A stretch of 64,000 nt of DNA from Microbacterium sp. Marseille-Q6648 (GCF_943181415.1 NZ_CALPBZ010000006.1:1-64000), one strand, 5' to 3'; positions 48,650 to 59,259 are shown, counted from the stretch's first letter. The notes: a model not told the origin generated them from the sequence alone. Program-made: numbers and translations.

Positions 48650-49669
48650 ATGACGGAAGGTTCACGGGTGACCCTCAGCGCCGTGGCCGAACGCGCGGGG
48701 GTGAGTGTCGCCACGGCCTCGCGGGCGCTCCGCGCGCGCGGCGAGATGGCCGCCGATACGCGAGCGCGCGTGCTCCGCGCTGCGAGCGAGCTCGGCTACC
48801 CGGGCACCACCGCGGGGCGCGGCCGGCCGCGCCGGGGCACCGCGCTGATGTTCGACCTCGTGCTCGGTCACTTCCACGACCCGTACACCGAGGAGATCAC
48901 CGCCGGCGCCCGCACCACCGCTTCGTCGCTGGGCTACGACCTCGTGCTGACAGCCGAGCGGGACGACCCGGCCGACGACTGGCCCGAACGCATCCGCTCC
49001 CGCGGGTCCGCCGGCGTCGTCACCGGTCTGATCACCCCCACGAGCGCACAGATCCTCGCTATGCACCGCGCCGGGATCCCCCTGGTGCTGATGGAACCGC
49101 CGTCCGAGGCGTCCAGGCCTCTGCCGAGCATACGCACGACCGACCGGGCCGGAGGGTCGGCGGCCGCGGAGCACCTCATCTCGCGGGGAGCCCGTCGCTT
49201 CGTCGTCATCGGCGGCGCGCCCTCGTACCGCTACGGCCGAGCGCGCGTCGACGGGTTCACCGCCACCCTGGGCGAGCTTGCGCCCGGGGCGCCCTGCGTG
49301 CGGACGAGCGCGGACTGGAGCGCGTGGGACGCTCGCCGCGCGTGCGCGCGGGCGCTGTCGGAGCTCGGCGGCGAAGGCCCGGTGGGGATCTTCGCCTGCT
49401 CGGACGAGATGGCCGCAGGAGCTTACCGGGCGGTCGCCGACAGCAGACTCGGCATCCCCCGCGATGTGCTCGTCGTCGGCTTCGACGATGTTCGGGGCGC
49501 GCGGTGGCTGCATCCGTCGCTCACGACCATCCGCCAGCCGATCCGAGAGATGGCGGCGACCGCGGTGCGGCTCCTCGCCCGTTCCGCAGCGGGGGAAGAG
49601 GTGGCCCCCGACGCGATCGTCATGCCGACCGAACTCGTCGAGCGGGGCTCGACCCGAACGCTCGCCTAG
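48650..49669 (+). CDS. LacI-family transcriptional regulator (GH51/ThuA neighbour)
   Basis: The 339-residue protein has helix-turn-helix TLSAVAERAGVSVATASRAL (about 8-27) and an effector-binding domain from TALMFDLVLGHFHDPYTEEI onwards, ending with PTELVERGSTRTLA. A TTG at 48632 would add six residues, but ATG 48650 is six bases after a possible -10 and has the normal LacI spacing to the HTH. It probably controls the divergent arabinofuranosidase genes. Seven bases separate its stop from that of GH127. Confidence 0.9.
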   Translation: MTEGSRVTLSAVAERAGVSVATASRALRARGEMAADTRARVLRAASELGYPGTTAGRGRPRRGTALMFDLVLGHFHDPYTEEITAGARTTASSLGYDLVLTAERDDPADDWPERIRSRGSAGVVTGLITPTSAQILAMHRAGIPLVLMEPPSEASRPLPSIRTTDRAGGSAAAEHLISRGARRFVVIGGAPSYRYGRARVDGFTATLGELAPGAPCVRTSADWSAWDARRACARALSELGGEGPVGIFACSDEMAAGAYRAVADSRLGIPRDVLVVGFDDVRGARWLHPSLTTIRQPIREMAATAVRLLARSAAGEEVAPDAIVMPTELVERGSTRTLA

Positions 49670-49676
49670 CTCGCCG

Positions 49677-51563
49677 TCACGAGGCCGGACGCACCGGGAA
49701 GTACACCGAGTAGCGCTCGTCGACCACCTCGTGCAACGGCACGAACCGGGTCGCCTGCGCCTGCCCCACGCTGCGGTAGCGCGTGAGCCACTGCGTCCAT
49801 TGCCGCTCGTCGTCCGGCGCGAGCATCGTGGTCGCATCGTCCGGATCGCCCACGAGCGCCACCTCGCGGTCGATCAGGCCCGCCAGCACGGTCGGGCCCT
49901 CCACGAAGGCGACCGTGGACGGCTCGTCGGGGATCGGAACCGTCCGCACGGAGAACGGGAATTCCACGGCGATCTCGGTCTCGCCCCCGCGATGATCGAC
50001 CTCGAGCCACCGGTCGGCGAGGTGCCACGACGCGTCGGTGTGCACGCGGGGCCCGGCCGAAGTCCACGCCGGAACGCGCAGGCGCACCCGGTTCGCGCTT
50101 CCGGTGACGGTGACGCGCACCCGGAGCGCTCGCGGGCGATGCCGGTCGCCGCCGGGTCCGGCATTCGCGTCGGGGCCGACGTAGCGCGCGTCGTCGAGGA
50201 GGACGATGTCGATGCGCGCGTCCTGATCGGGCAGCTCGGCCCGGACCGGTGCGTACTGCGCCACCGTCAGGGCGGTGCCGGGTCCGGCGTAGACGGCCCA
50301 CTGAGCATGACGGGTGTGCGCCTGCACGAGAGTGCCGTGGCAGCACCAGAAGTCCTCGGTCGGGCTCCCCCACTCCTTGCGCGCGCCGCCTTCGAGCGGG
50401 AGGAAGTACGCCACCATGCCGGTGCGCGGGTTCTGCTGCGCGAGCAGACCGTTGTGCAGGTTGGTCTCGATGTAGTCCAGGGCCGCGACGTCTCCGGTCC
50501 ACCGGAAGATCACGTCCGCCAGCCGGATCATGTTGTAGACCGAGCAGTGCTCCTGGGTCTTCGGCCCCCGGCGGGCGGCGAAGGCGAAGGGCGGCGTCCA
50601 GATCTCGCCCGAGGTCTGGCCGCCGGTGCAGAACGTGCCTCGCTCGACGACCGCCGACCGCCAGTAGGCGGTCACGACCCCGCGCCAGCGCTCATCACCG
50701 GTGACCTCGTACGCGCGAGCGGCTCCGAGCACCTCGGGGATCGTGGTGTTGGCGTGCATGTTGGTGAGCACGTCCTCGCCCTCCCGCAGCGGGTCGAAGA
50801 GGGCTCGGTGCCAGTAGCGATCGAGCAGATCGCGGTACCGCTCGTCGCCCGTGGCGTCGAGCAGATCGGCCCAGACCTCCAGCATCCCGCCGGTCTCGAC
50901 GTCCAGGATCTGCTGGAACCTGTCGGTGTCGAATCCGCGCGCCCACCGCGCGATCGCCCCCGCCGCGCGGTGCGCGATGCCGAGCGCGCGCTCGTCGCCG
51001 AGGTCTCGCCACACGTCGAGGAGTCCCATGAAGGTCTTGTGGATCGCATACTGGGGCGCCCAGGTCTCACGACCCTCACCCAGTCGCCGCAGGAAGGACT
51101 CCGGGGTGGCGAAGACCCACTCGCCGCCGTTCTCGTCCTGGCACCGCTCCAGCCCCGCCACCACGTTCTCGAGGCGACCGCGCAGCAGCGGATCCCCCGT
51201 GGTGGCGACCTCGCGCGCCGCCGCCGACATCCAGTGCCCGAGGAAGTGCCCGCGCAGCAGCGAGCCGGGGGTCTCCCAGCCCCAGTGGCGATCAAGGCCA
51301 CGGTCGGCGACGTCCGAGCGCGACGGGTGCAGGTGCCAGGCCTGATCGGTGACCCCGGCCTCGAGAAGGTGGTTCTGAAGGAGATTCCGCTCGGTGAGCG
51401 AAGCGACGTACTCGCGGTTGAGGCGTCGACGGCTCTCGAATGTTCCCGCCGCGAGCCGGACGCGGCCGGGCGCGAGGGCGGTGACGGCCGGAGCGGGCGT
51501 GCCGGGGCCATAAGCGGCAGAGCGGGGCGTGCCAGAGCGGGGGGCGGCAGGGTTCGCAGTCAC
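49677..51563 (-). CDS. Beta-L-arabinofuranosidase-like GH127 (DUF1680)
   Basis: The 628-residue protein has an (alpha/alpha)6 barrel: LNREYVASLTERNLLQNHL, GHFLGHWMSAAA, YAIHKTFMGLLDVW, VLTNMHANTTIPEVLG, then GGQTSGEIW (Glu), KTQEHCSVYNMIRL (Cys) and TEDFWCCHGT (Cys-Cys). The Glu and three Cys match the zinc-thiolate active site of HypBA1, where Cys is the nucleophile. C-terminal beta domains follow. There is no signal peptide. GAGGAGAACC precedes GTG 51563. Removes beta-L-arabinofuranose from imported oligosaccharides or glycopeptides. Confidence 0.9.
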   Translation of the reverse strand: MTANPAAPRSGTPRSAAYGPGTPAPAVTALAPGRVRLAAGTFESRRRLNREYVASLTERNLLQNHLLEAGVTDQAWHLHPSRSDVADRGLDRHWGWETPGSLLRGHFLGHWMSAAAREVATTGDPLLRGRLENVVAGLERCQDENGGEWVFATPESFLRRLGEGRETWAPQYAIHKTFMGLLDVWRDLGDERALGIAHRAAGAIARWARGFDTDRFQQILDVETGGMLEVWADLLDATGDERYRDLLDRYWHRALFDPLREGEDVLTNMHANTTIPEVLGAARAYEVTGDERWRGVVTAYWRSAVVERGTFCTGGQTSGEIWTPPFAFAARRGPKTQEHCSVYNMIRLADVIFRWTGDVAALDYIETNLHNGLLAQQNPRTGMVAYFLPLEGGARKEWGSPTEDFWCCHGTLVQAHTRHAQWAVYAGPGTALTVAQYAPVRAELPDQDARIDIVLLDDARYVGPDANAGPGGDRHRPRALRVRVTVTGSANRVRLRVPAWTSAGPRVHTDASWHLADRWLEVDHRGGETEIAVEFPFSVRTVPIPDEPSTVAFVEGPTVLAGLIDREVALVGDPDDATTMLAPDDERQWTQWLTRYRSVGQAQATRFVPLHEVVDERYSVYFPVRPAS

Positions 51564-51576
51564 GGTTCTCCTCGGT

Positions 51577-51588
51577 GAGATCGATCTC
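51577..51588. promoter_or_regulatory. Operator GAGATCGATCTC between GH127 and GH36
   Basis: A perfect 12-bp palindrome with central CG in the 66-bp divergent gap. The same inner ten bases occur upstream of lacI at 62711-62720, and a one-base variant upstream of the second sugar importer (62544-62555). Overlapping -10-like hexamers TGTACT (plus) and TACAGT (minus) lie at 51591-51598. Confidence 0.65.
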
Positions 51589-51629
51589 TGACTGTACTCC
51601 TCCGCCCTTGCACCACCACAATGGGGCGT

Positions 51630-53813
51630 ATGAGTGAACTCCGCGTGGTCCATCTGTCGTCCGCCGACGTGTCGCTGGTGGTGACCCAGCGCGGCGACGA
51701 GCTGCCGGCGATCGTGCACTGGGGCGCGCGCCTGGACGTGTCGGACGACGACCTGCGCACGCTCGCTGCCATCGGCGATCGGCCCGGATTGTCGGCGGAT
51801 TCGGACGTGCCGTACCGACCGAGCGTGCTCCCGGAGCACTCGCGCGGCTGGTTCGGACGCCCCGGTCTGAGCGTGCACCGCCGTGGTCGCGCGTGGTCTC
51901 CGCGGTTCCGTGCCATGCCGATGGGCGTGGCGGGGACGCCGGCTCCCGCCGGCGCGACCTCGCACGGAGCCGGGAGCATCACCGTCGAAGCGAGCGACGA
52001 AGGGGCCGGCATCGGCATCGTCCTGGAGATCGATCTCACCGCCGCGGGCCTGTTGCGCACACGTGTCGGGGTGCGCAATCTCGGCATGGGAGCGGACGAG
52101 GTGGACGTCGTCGAAGCGCTGCCTGCGCTGCCGGTGCCCCTGCGCGCGAACGAGATCCTCGATTTCAGCGGCAGGTGGGCCCACGAGCGGATCCCGCAGC
52201 GTCACCCCGTCGTCCGCGGCACGCATGCGCGCGTCTCGCGTCGCGGCCGCACCGGCCTCGATGCCACCACGGTCCTCGCCCTCGGCGTGCCGGGCTTCGC
52301 CGCCGACGCGGGTGAGACGTGGCTCTTCCACGTGGGATTCAGCGGTGACCACGAGCACGCCGTCGAGCGCACCGACGGCTTCCTGGCCTTCCGCGGCGGC
52401 GAACTGCTCCTGCCCGGGGAGGTGCGGCTGAAGGCGGGGGGCGAGTATGTGTCACCGTGGATCTTCGGCGCGTACGGCGACGGGTGGGACGCGGCATCCG
52501 CGCGCTTCCACGCCTACCTGCGGGATCGCAACCGCGCCGGCACGCGTCCGCGACCGGTCACGCTGAACGTGTGGGAGGCGGTCTACTTCGATCAGGATGC
52601 CGCAACCTTGACCGCGCTGGCCGAACAGGGCGCCGCCCTCGGCGTCGAACGATTCGTGCTGGACGACGGCTGGTTCCGCGGGCGACGGGATGACCGCGCC
52701 GGCCTCGGCGATTGGGAGCCGGATCCGCACGCGTGGCCGAACGGGCTCCGTCCTCTCGCCGATCGGGTGCGCTCGCTGGGGATGGAGTTCGGACTGTGGG
52801 TCGAGCCCGAGATGATCAACGAGGACTCCGACCTCGCCCGAGCCCACCCCGACTGGATCCTCCGAGCCCGCGACACCCTGCCCGCGCGCTACCGCTTCCA
52901 GCAGGTCCTCGACCTCACCAACCCCGACGCGTACGCGCACATCCTCGGCCGCCTGGACGCCCTCGTCACCGAGATCGGCGTGAGCTACCTGAAGTGGGAC
53001 CACAACCGCGATCTCGTCGACGCCGGGCATCCGGCCACCGGCGCCCCGGCCGTCCACGAGCAGACCCTGGCGGTGTATCGGCTCCTCGACGACCTGCGGC
53101 ACCGGCATCCGGAGCTCGAGATAGAGAGCTGCGCGTCGGGCGGAGGGCGGGTCGACCTCGGCATCCTCGAGCGCACCGACCGCATCCACCCCTCGGACAG
53201 CCACGACCCCGTCGACCGCTTCCACATCCTCGGCTGGACGGGCCTGCTCGTGCCGCCCGAGATGATGGGGTCGCACGTCGCCTCGGCGGTCTCGAGCACC
53301 ACCGGGCGCACCTCGACGCTCGCCTACCGCTGCGCCGTCGCCCTCCTCGGGCATTTCGGTATCGAATGGGACATCCGCGAACTGACCGACGACGAACGGG
53401 AGATGCTCTCGACCTGGATCGCGCGCTGGCGTCGTCACCGCGACCTCATCTCCACCGGACGAGCCGTGTCGGGCTCCAGCGACCTCGCGGGCCCGTCGCT
53501 GCGGGGTGTCGTCTCCCCCACCGGCGACGAGGCGATCTACACCGTGGTCACGCCGGCCACGAGCGCCGACGCGATGGCGCACCTGCGTCTTCCCGGGCTG
53601 GACCCGAACCGCCGCTACCGCCTGAGGGCGAGTGCGCCCGAATCGCTGGGTCCGCCCTGGCAGGTGCCGGCCTGGCTCGACGCGGCGACGCTGGACGGCG
53701 ACGACGCCTCGGCGCCGGTGCTCAGCGGCGCCGCGCTGGGCGTGGTGGGGCTCGACTTCCCGGTCTTCCATCCCGAGCGCGCGGCCATCCTCCACCTGGA
53801 GGCCATCGCATGA
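51630..53813 (+). CDS. Alpha-galactosidase, GH36
   Basis: The 727-residue protein has an N-terminal beta-sandwich (1-280), a catalytic barrel (about 310-640) and a C-terminal domain. Signatures are PVTLNVWEAVYFDQDAAT, FVLDDGWFRGRRDD, FGLWVEPEMINEDSDL, GVSYLKWDHNRDL (nucleophile Asp), ESCASGGGRVDLG and the acid/base Asp near HPSDSHDPVDR, where SDN-D is usual. No signal peptide. It cleaves alpha-1,6-galactosyl groups such as those of raffinose or galactomannan oligosaccharides. ATG 51630 or 51621 are both possible. It has a four-base overlap with GH27. Confidence 0.93.
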   Translation: MSELRVVHLSSADVSLVVTQRGDELPAIVHWGARLDVSDDDLRTLAAIGDRPGLSADSDVPYRPSVLPEHSRGWFGRPGLSVHRRGRAWSPRFRAMPMGVAGTPAPAGATSHGAGSITVEASDEGAGIGIVLEIDLTAAGLLRTRVGVRNLGMGADEVDVVEALPALPVPLRANEILDFSGRWAHERIPQRHPVVRGTHARVSRRGRTGLDATTVLALGVPGFAADAGETWLFHVGFSGDHEHAVERTDGFLAFRGGELLLPGEVRLKAGGEYVSPWIFGAYGDGWDAASARFHAYLRDRNRAGTRPRPVTLNVWEAVYFDQDAATLTALAEQGAALGVERFVLDDGWFRGRRDDRAGLGDWEPDPHAWPNGLRPLADRVRSLGMEFGLWVEPEMINEDSDLARAHPDWILRARDTLPARYRFQQVLDLTNPDAYAHILGRLDALVTEIGVSYLKWDHNRDLVDAGHPATGAPAVHEQTLAVYRLLDDLRHRHPELEIESCASGGGRVDLGILERTDRIHPSDSHDPVDRFHILGWTGLLVPPEMMGSHVASAVSSTTGRTSTLAYRCAVALLGHFGIEWDIRELTDDEREMLSTWIARWRRHRDLISTGRAVSGSSDLAGPSLRGVVSPTGDEAIYTVVTPATSADAMAHLRLPGLDPNRRYRLRASAPESLGPPWQVPAWLDAATLDGDDASAPVLSGAALGVVGLDFPVFHPERAAILHLEAIA
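52026..52037. promoter_or_regulatory. Second GAGATCGATCTC palindrome, inside the GH36 gene
   Basis: The same 12-bp palindrome as at 51577 recurs 449 bp downstream, in frame as Glu-Ile-Asp-Leu. The Asp codon is GAT although GAC is the norm here. The position is similar to auxiliary operators of LacI-regulated genes. It could also be chance. Confidence 0.35.
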
Positions 53814-55078
53814 ACCCCACCCGCCGTGCCGCAGCGATCACGCCCCCGATGGGCTGGAACAGCTGGGACTGCTTCGGGTCCTCGGTCACCGAGGCCGAGG
53901 TGGTCGCGAACGCCGAGTTCCTCGCGGCCCACCTTCGAGACGCCGGCTGGGACACCGTCGTGGTCGACATCCAGTGGTACGAGCCCGACCCGGGCACCCA
54001 CGACTACAACACCGTGTCGAACCCCGTTCTCGACGACTGGGGACGACCGCGGCCGGCCGTCGGACGCTTCCCGTCGGCGTCGGACGGCACCTTCCGCGCG
54101 CTCGCCGACCGCGTGCACACGCTCGGCCTGAAGTTCGGCGTGCACCTCATGCGGGGCGTGCCCCGCGCCGCCGCGGAGCGGGCGCTCCCCATCCTCGGAG
54201 CGTCCGGGGCGACGTGCGCGAGCATCGCCGACCCGGCCAACGTGTGCCCGTGGAATCCCGACAACCTGGGTGTGGACATGTCGCAGCCGGGTGCCCAGGA
54301 GTACTACGACTCGGTCATGTCGATGCTCGCCGAGTGGGGCGTGGACTACGTCAAGCTCGACGACGTGCTGTACCCGCCGGTGCAGACCGCCGAGATCCGC
54401 GCCCTCTCCGACGCCATCGACCGCACCAACCGGCCCATGGCGCTGAGCCTCTCACCGGGCAAAGAGCTGTCGCTCGCGCACCTCGACACCCTTCGGGACA
54501 CCGCGCAGGCGTGGCGTATCTCGGACGACCTGTGGGACGACTGGAGCTCGGTGCGCGAGCAGTTCCAGCGCGCTGCGCGGTGGGCGCCGCACCAGCGTCC
54601 GGGCGCCTGGGCGGACGCCGACATGCTGCCCTTCGGGCGCATCGGCATCCGCGGCCATGTCGGCGCCGACCGGCTCAGCCGGCTGAGCGTCGAGGAGCAG
54701 CGGACGGTGATGACGCTGTGGTGCCTGCTGCGGTCGCCGCTGATGTTCGGCGGCCACCTGCCCGACACCCCCGCCGACACGCTCGCCCTGCTCACGCGCC
54801 GCGAGGTGCTGGCGCTGCAGCGGGCCACCGACGCCCGTGAGCTCGTGAGAGACGGCGACCTGGTGGTGTGGTCGGCACAGCTCGAGGGGCGCACGGCCGC
54901 GGCGGTGTTCCACCTCGGTGACGCGGCGCGCGAGCGACGGGTGCACATCGACGATGTGGGTCGCGGCGACGCCCGCCGGGCGGTCGACGGCTGGTCGGGC
55001 GACTCCGTGCCCCTGACGGACGGCTGGATGACGCTCGAGGTGCCCGCCCACGGCGTGCGGCTGGTGTGGCTCGACTGA
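53810..55078 (+). CDS. GH27 glycoside hydrolase (alpha-galactosidase or beta-L-arabinopyranosidase)
   Basis: The 422-residue protein opens with ITPPMGWNSWDCFGSSVTEA, typical of GH27, then DTVVVDIQWYEPDPG, GVHLMRGVPR, the nucleophile segment WGVDYVKLDDVLYPP and the acid/base RISDDLWDDW. A C-terminal beta domain ends GVRLVWLD. GH27 enzymes cleave alpha-galactose, and some beta-L-arabinopyranose, which has the same stereochemistry; with the GH51 and GH127 neighbours the latter is an option. ATGA overlap couples it to GH36. No signal peptide. Confidence 0.87.
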   Translation: MNPTRRAAAITPPMGWNSWDCFGSSVTEAEVVANAEFLAAHLRDAGWDTVVVDIQWYEPDPGTHDYNTVSNPVLDDWGRPRPAVGRFPSASDGTFRALADRVHTLGLKFGVHLMRGVPRAAAERALPILGASGATCASIADPANVCPWNPDNLGVDMSQPGAQEYYDSVMSMLAEWGVDYVKLDDVLYPPVQTAEIRALSDAIDRTNRPMALSLSPGKELSLAHLDTLRDTAQAWRISDDLWDDWSSVREQFQRAARWAPHQRPGAWADADMLPFGRIGIRGHVGADRLSRLSVEEQRTVMTLWCLLRSPLMFGGHLPDTPADTLALLTRREVLALQRATDARELVRDGDLVVWSAQLEGRTAAAVFHLGDAARERRVHIDDVGRGDARRAVDGWSGDSVPLTDGWMTLEVPAHGVRLVWLD

Positions 55079-55085
55079 CCGGACG

Positions 55086-56168
55086 TCAGCGCGGCGGCGC
55101 GCCGTCCCAGCGCGCGATGGCGTCGGCGACGGCGTGGTCGCCCGCTGCGCGCGCCGCCTCTGCGGCGTGATGGGATGCCGCGGCGAAGACGTCATCGAGG
55201 CGCACCGTCTCACCGGTCCGAGCCGAGGCCAGTGCCGCTTCGACCATCGCGAGGCTCCAGATGTTGGCCCGCACCTCGCCGGAGGGAGTCGGGCCGCCGT
55301 CCAGGGCGGTGACGAACTCGGCCAGCGCGGCATCGAGCCCTTCCTCCGCGTCACCGACACGCACGGTCCGCGGGTCGCCCTCGCGGCCCTGCGCGCTCAC
55401 CCCGACTTCGCCGTCCCACGTCACCGATCCGGCGGCGGCGCTCGCGCGCCACGATCCGTTCCACGAGGTCGTCAGGCCGTCGGCGCACCAGCTGCCCGAA
55501 TAGGAGAATCGCGCGCCGTCGCCGAAACGGAACACCGCTTCGGCCGCCGCGCCCCCGCGGTACCAGCTCCACGGCGGCGAGAACTCGTCGCAGTACACCG
55601 ACACGGGGTCGGCGCCGAGCACGTACCGCGCCTGATCGAACGTGTGGATGGCCATGTCGATGAGGAGGGGCGACTCCATCTCGTCCCGGAATCCGCCGAA
55701 ACGCGGGTTCTGAAAGAACAGTGCCGTCAGCTGGGCAGCGCCGCCGGCGGCGGCCACTTCCTCACGGAAGGCGCGGATGCCGGCGGAGTACCGCCGCGAC
55801 TGGCTGGTGGCGAGCAGCACACCCGTCACCTCGCTGACGGCGGCGAGCGCGAGCGCGTCCGACACCGTCGGCGTGACGGGCTTCTCGCTGAGCACCGGGA
55901 CGCCCTGGCGCAGGGCGGCTTCGCTGACCGCGCGGTGCGCCTCGGGGATGGTGACGTTCAGCAGCATCCCCGGGCGTCCCACCGCCGCGAAGGCCTCGTC
56001 GACCGACGCGACGCACGGGATGTCCCATCCGCGCTGATCGCCGGCCGCACGTGCGGCCTCGACCGACACATCCACGATCGCGCTCACCCGGAGGTCGTCC
56101 CTGCGGGCGACGGTGTCGAGCCACGCGCGGCCCATTCCGCCAGCGCCGACGACGACGACATCCCTCAC
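55086..56168 (-). CDS. Gfo/Idh/MocA-family sugar oxidoreductase
   Basis: The 360-residue protein has the NAD(P)-binding [20 protein letters not shown], then [15 protein letters not shown] with the Glu-Lys-Pro motif of the family, and the C-terminal substrate domain ([19 protein letters not shown], with the conserved His-Asp). It oxidises or reduces a sugar or its derivative. GTG 56168 overlaps the ThuA stop. It is the last gene of a six-gene operon starting at the importer binding protein (62482). It is convergent with GH27, seven bases apart. Confidence 0.9.
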   Translation of the reverse strand: MRDVVVVGAGGMGRAWLDTVARRDDLRVSAIVDVSVEAARAAGDQRGWDIPCVASVDEAFAAVGRPGMLLNVTIPEAHRAVSEAALRQGVPVLSEKPVTPTVSDALALAAVSEVTGVLLATSQSRRYSAGIRAFREEVAAAGGAAQLTALFFQNPRFGGFRDEMESPLLIDMAIHTFDQARYVLGADPVSVYCDEFSPPWSWYRGGAAAEAVFRFGDGARFSYSGSWCADGLTTSWNGSWRASAAAGSVTWDGEVGVSAQGREGDPRTVRVGDAEEGLDAALAEFVTALDGGPTPSGEVRANIWSLAMVEAALASARTGETVRLDDVFAAASHHAAEAARAAGDHAVADAIARWDGAPPR

Positions 56169-56944
56169 GCGAGCACCTCGCCGTCCCACTCGCGGGGCGT
56201 GTCGAACTCGCCGGCGCGATGCATCGCGAGGCGAGGGACGACCCGCGGGCGTTCCTGCCTCGCCCACATCGCGGCGTTGGCGAGCACCCGCTGGATCTCG
56301 GGCTGGTGGTAGACGGGGTAGTCCTGGTCGCCGGGTGAGAAGTAGAAGATGCGACCGTGACCGCGCGAGAACGTCATGCCCGAGCGGAACACCTCGCCGC
56401 CGGTGAAGCTGGACACGAACACCAGCTCGTCCGGGGCGGGCACATCGAAGAACTCGCCGTACATCTCCTGCGAGGGGATCACGATCGGATGCGGGACGCC
56501 GACGGCGATGGGATGCGTCGGCGCGACCGTCCACACCAGCTCGCGATCGTCGGCCTGCCGCCAGCGCAGCGAGCACGTCGTGCCCATCAGGCGGATGAAG
56601 ATCTTCGAGAAGTGACCCGAGTGCAGCACGACGAGCCCCATCCCGGCGAGCACGTGGCGATGGACGCGCTCGACGACAGCGTCGTCGACGGCGCCGTGGC
56701 GCAGATGGCCCCACCAGAACAGCACGTCGGTCGCGGCGAGCCGGTCCTCGGTCAAGCCGTGCTCGGGATCGTCGAGCGTGGCGGTCTCGACGGACGCATC
56801 CTCGGGCAGAAGCCGGCGGAGTCCCGCCGCGATCGTGCCGTGCATGCTGTCGGGATACAGCCGTTGCGTCGTCTCGTCATGCTTCTCGTGGTGGTTCTCG
56901 CCCCACACGAGCACGCGGATTCCCGGGGTCTGTGCTGATGTCAC
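56165..56944 (-). CDS. ThuA-domain protein (trehalose utilisation family)
   Basis: The 259-residue protein has [53 protein letters not shown] and [20 protein letters not shown], the hallmarks of ThuA close to rhizobial trehalose-utilisation proteins. ThuA with a Gfo/Idh partner (ThuB-like) converts imported disaccharides to keto forms in those bacteria; the adjacent oxidoreductase fits. ATGA overlap with GH3 upstream and GTGA overlap downstream. Confidence 0.9.
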   Translation of the reverse strand: MTSAQTPGIRVLVWGENHHEKHDETTQRLYPDSMHGTIAAGLRRLLPEDASVETATLDDPEHGLTEDRLAATDVLFWWGHLRHGAVDDAVVERVHRHVLAGMGLVVLHSGHFSKIFIRLMGTTCSLRWRQADDRELVWTVAPTHPIAVGVPHPIVIPSQEMYGEFFDVPAPDELVFVSSFTGGEVFRSGMTFSRGHGRIFYFSPGDQDYPVYHQPEIQRVLANAAMWARQERPRVVPRLAMHRAGEFDTPREWDGEVLA

Positions 56945-59259
56945 TGGGTCGGCGTCCCTTCCGTCTCGTCTTCATCCCACGCGGTCCGGCCGGCTCGGGC
57001 CAGGAGGACGCGCCGGTCTCCGGACAGTCGCACCCGCGCCTCGACGGGACGGTCCGCGGCCGACGGCCCGGCCGAGAGCACGACGACACCGGGGTCGACG
57101 GCCAGCCGCCCATCGGCGCCGGTGGCGGCCAGCCTCGCCGCCTCGAGCGTGAAGCGCACGGTGCGCCGTTGCCCCGCGGGCACGTGGATGCGGGCGAAGC
57201 CGACCAGCTGCACCTCGGGACGCACCACGGACGACGAGGGGAAGGATGCGTAGAGCTGGACGACCTCGATGCAGTCGGCGCCGCTGTTGCCGACCGTCAC
57301 CGTCACCTCGGCGGCCCCGGTCGTGGGGACGATGAGCGGCGTGGAGAGATCCTTGTAGGCGATCCGCCCGCGCGTGAGGCCGAAGCCGAACGGATACAGC
57401 GGGGTGGGGTCGGCCACGGTGATGCCGGCATTGTGCCGGCCCAGGGGCGGCTGCAGGTAGGTGCCGGCGGCAGCGGGCGTCCGCGGGATCTGCACCGGCA
57501 GTCTTCCGCTCGGGGCCACGCGCCCCGAGAGGATCCCGGCGACGGCGGCGGCTCCCTCGGCTCCGGGGAAGAACGCCTGCACGATCATGGCGGCAGCGCC
57601 ATAGGCGCCCAGGGCGTACGGCCGCCCCGACACGACGACGAGCGCCGTGGGGGTGCCGGTGGCGAGGACCGCCCGCACGAGTTCGTCCTGGCGACCGGGC
57701 AGTCGCAGATCGTCGGCGTCGCAGCCCTCGCCCGAGGTGCCGGCGCCGAAGAGGCCCGCGACGTCGCCGACGACGAGGATCACCGCGTCGCTGTCCCGCG
57801 CCACATCCACGGCCTCCGCGATCCGGGCGTTCTCTTCGCCCGCGATCGCGCATCCGGGCTCGGCGCGGACGACGGAGGCCTCGAACTCGGCGCGCACCGC
57901 CTGGTCGATCGTCGGGATCGCGATGCCGGGGTCGTGTCCGGGGTACTTGGTGAGGACGTGGTTCGGGAAGGCGTAGCAGCCCAGCAGACTGCGATACTCG
58001 GCGGCCGCCGGCCCGATGAGGCCGATCCGCGCCCCCGGTCCCAGCGGCATCGTGCCGTCGTCCTTGAGCAGGACGATGGATTCCTCGGCCAGCCGAGAAG
58101 ACAGCGCACGATTGCGCTCGCCGTCCAGGCACACCTGCTCCGCACCGTCCGGGACGATCGCCCCGCCGTCGAGCAGTCCCGCCTCGATCTTGTGGCGCAG
58201 GTGCCGGACAGCGGCACGATCGATGTCGCTCTCGTCCACCAGCCCCTCGCGCACCAGACGCGGCAAGGCGGCGTATGCCACCGTCGAGGGCAGTTCGACG
58301 TCCACGCCCGCCCGCAGCGCGAGCGCACCGGCGGCGGCGGCGTCCACGGCCACGCGGTGCATGGACACCAGGAACGGCACCGCCCAGTAGTCGGCGACGA
58401 CCGTGCCGTCGAAGCCCCACTCGGTGCGCAGCACACCGTCCAGCAGTTCCCGGTTGGCGGTGCTCGGGATGCCGTCGACGTCGGTGTACGAGGTCATGAC
58501 GCTGCGGGCCCCGCCCTGCCGGAGGGCTGTCTCGAACGGCGGCAGCACCGTGTCGGCGAATTCGCGCGGGCCCATGCTGACCGGAGCATGGTTGCGGGCA
58601 CCGCGCGACGCGGCGTACCCGGCGAAGTGCTTGAGGGTGGCGATGACGCCTGCGCTCTCGAGCCCGGCGACGTAGGCCGCCCCGAGCTGGCCCACGACAT
58701 ACGGATCCTCGCCGAGGGTCTCTTCGACCCGGCCCCAGCGGTAGTCCCGGACGACGTCGAGGACCGGGGCGAGTCCCTGGTGCACGCCGATCGCCCGCAT
58801 GTCCTCGCCGATGGCGCGGGCCATCTCGCGCACGAGGTCTTCGTCGAAGCTGGCGGCCCACGCCAGTGGGGTGGGGAAGGCGGTGGCGCCGAACGCGGCG
58901 AGACCGGTGAGGCATTCTTCGTGCACCAGCGCCGGGATGCCGAGGCGCTGGTGGGCGGTCACCTTCCGCTGCAGCTCGCGAAGCCGGGCGACGCCTTCGG
59001 CCACGGTCACCGGCGCCGTGCCGAACACCCGGGTCAGCTGTCCCAGGCCGTGGGCGAACGGGTCGCCGGCCTCCGCGTCCGTGTCGCCCTCGAGCTTCGG
59101 GGCGAAGGCGTCGGCGGAATCGGTGAGCCACACCGACCCCAGCTGAGCGACTTTCTCCTCCAAGGTCAGTTCGTCGACCAGTGCCTGGGCGCGCTCGCGC
59201 GCGCTCAGCGTCGTATCGCGCCACCGACCCTCGTCGACGACGCCCGCGTTCGCGCTCAT
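56941..59259 (-). CDS. Glycoside hydrolase family 3 (beta-glucosidase/beta-xylosidase type)
   Basis: The 772-residue protein has an N-terminal barrel ([76 protein letters not shown]), with nucleophile Asp in [11 protein letters not shown], the alpha/beta sandwich ([16 protein letters not shown]), and a C-terminal fibronectin-III-like domain ([23 protein letters not shown]). The WGRVEET and HFAGY patterns resemble GH3 xylosidases. No signal peptide. ATGA overlap with the permease upstream, so it acts on what that importer brings in. Confidence 0.93.
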   Translation of the reverse strand: MSANAGVVDEGRWRDTTLSARERAQALVDELTLEEKVAQLGSVWLTDSADAFAPKLEGDTDAEAGDPFAHGLGQLTRVFGTAPVTVAEGVARLRELQRKVTAHQRLGIPALVHEECLTGLAAFGATAFPTPLAWAASFDEDLVREMARAIGEDMRAIGVHQGLAPVLDVVRDYRWGRVEETLGEDPYVVGQLGAAYVAGLESAGVIATLKHFAGYAASRGARNHAPVSMGPREFADTVLPPFETALRQGGARSVMTSYTDVDGIPSTANRELLDGVLRTEWGFDGTVVADYWAVPFLVSMHRVAVDAAAAGALALRAGVDVELPSTVAYAALPRLVREGLVDESDIDRAAVRHLRHKIEAGLLDGGAIVPDGAEQVCLDGERNRALSSRLAEESIVLLKDDGTMPLGPGARIGLIGPAAAEYRSLLGCYAFPNHVLTKYPGHDPGIAIPTIDQAVRAEFEASVVRAEPGCAIAGEENARIAEAVDVARDSDAVILVVGDVAGLFGAGTSGEGCDADDLRLPGRQDELVRAVLATGTPTALVVVSGRPYALGAYGAAAMIVQAFFPGAEGAAAVAGILSGRVAPSGRLPVQIPRTPAAAGTYLQPPLGRHNAGITVADPTPLYPFGFGLTRGRIAYKDLSTPLIVPTTGAAEVTVTVGNSGADCIEVVQLYASFPSSSVVRPEVQLVGFARIHVPAGQRRTVRFTLEAARLAATGADGRLAVDPGVVVLSAGPSAADRPVEARVRLSGDRRVLLARAGRTAWDEDETEGTPTQ

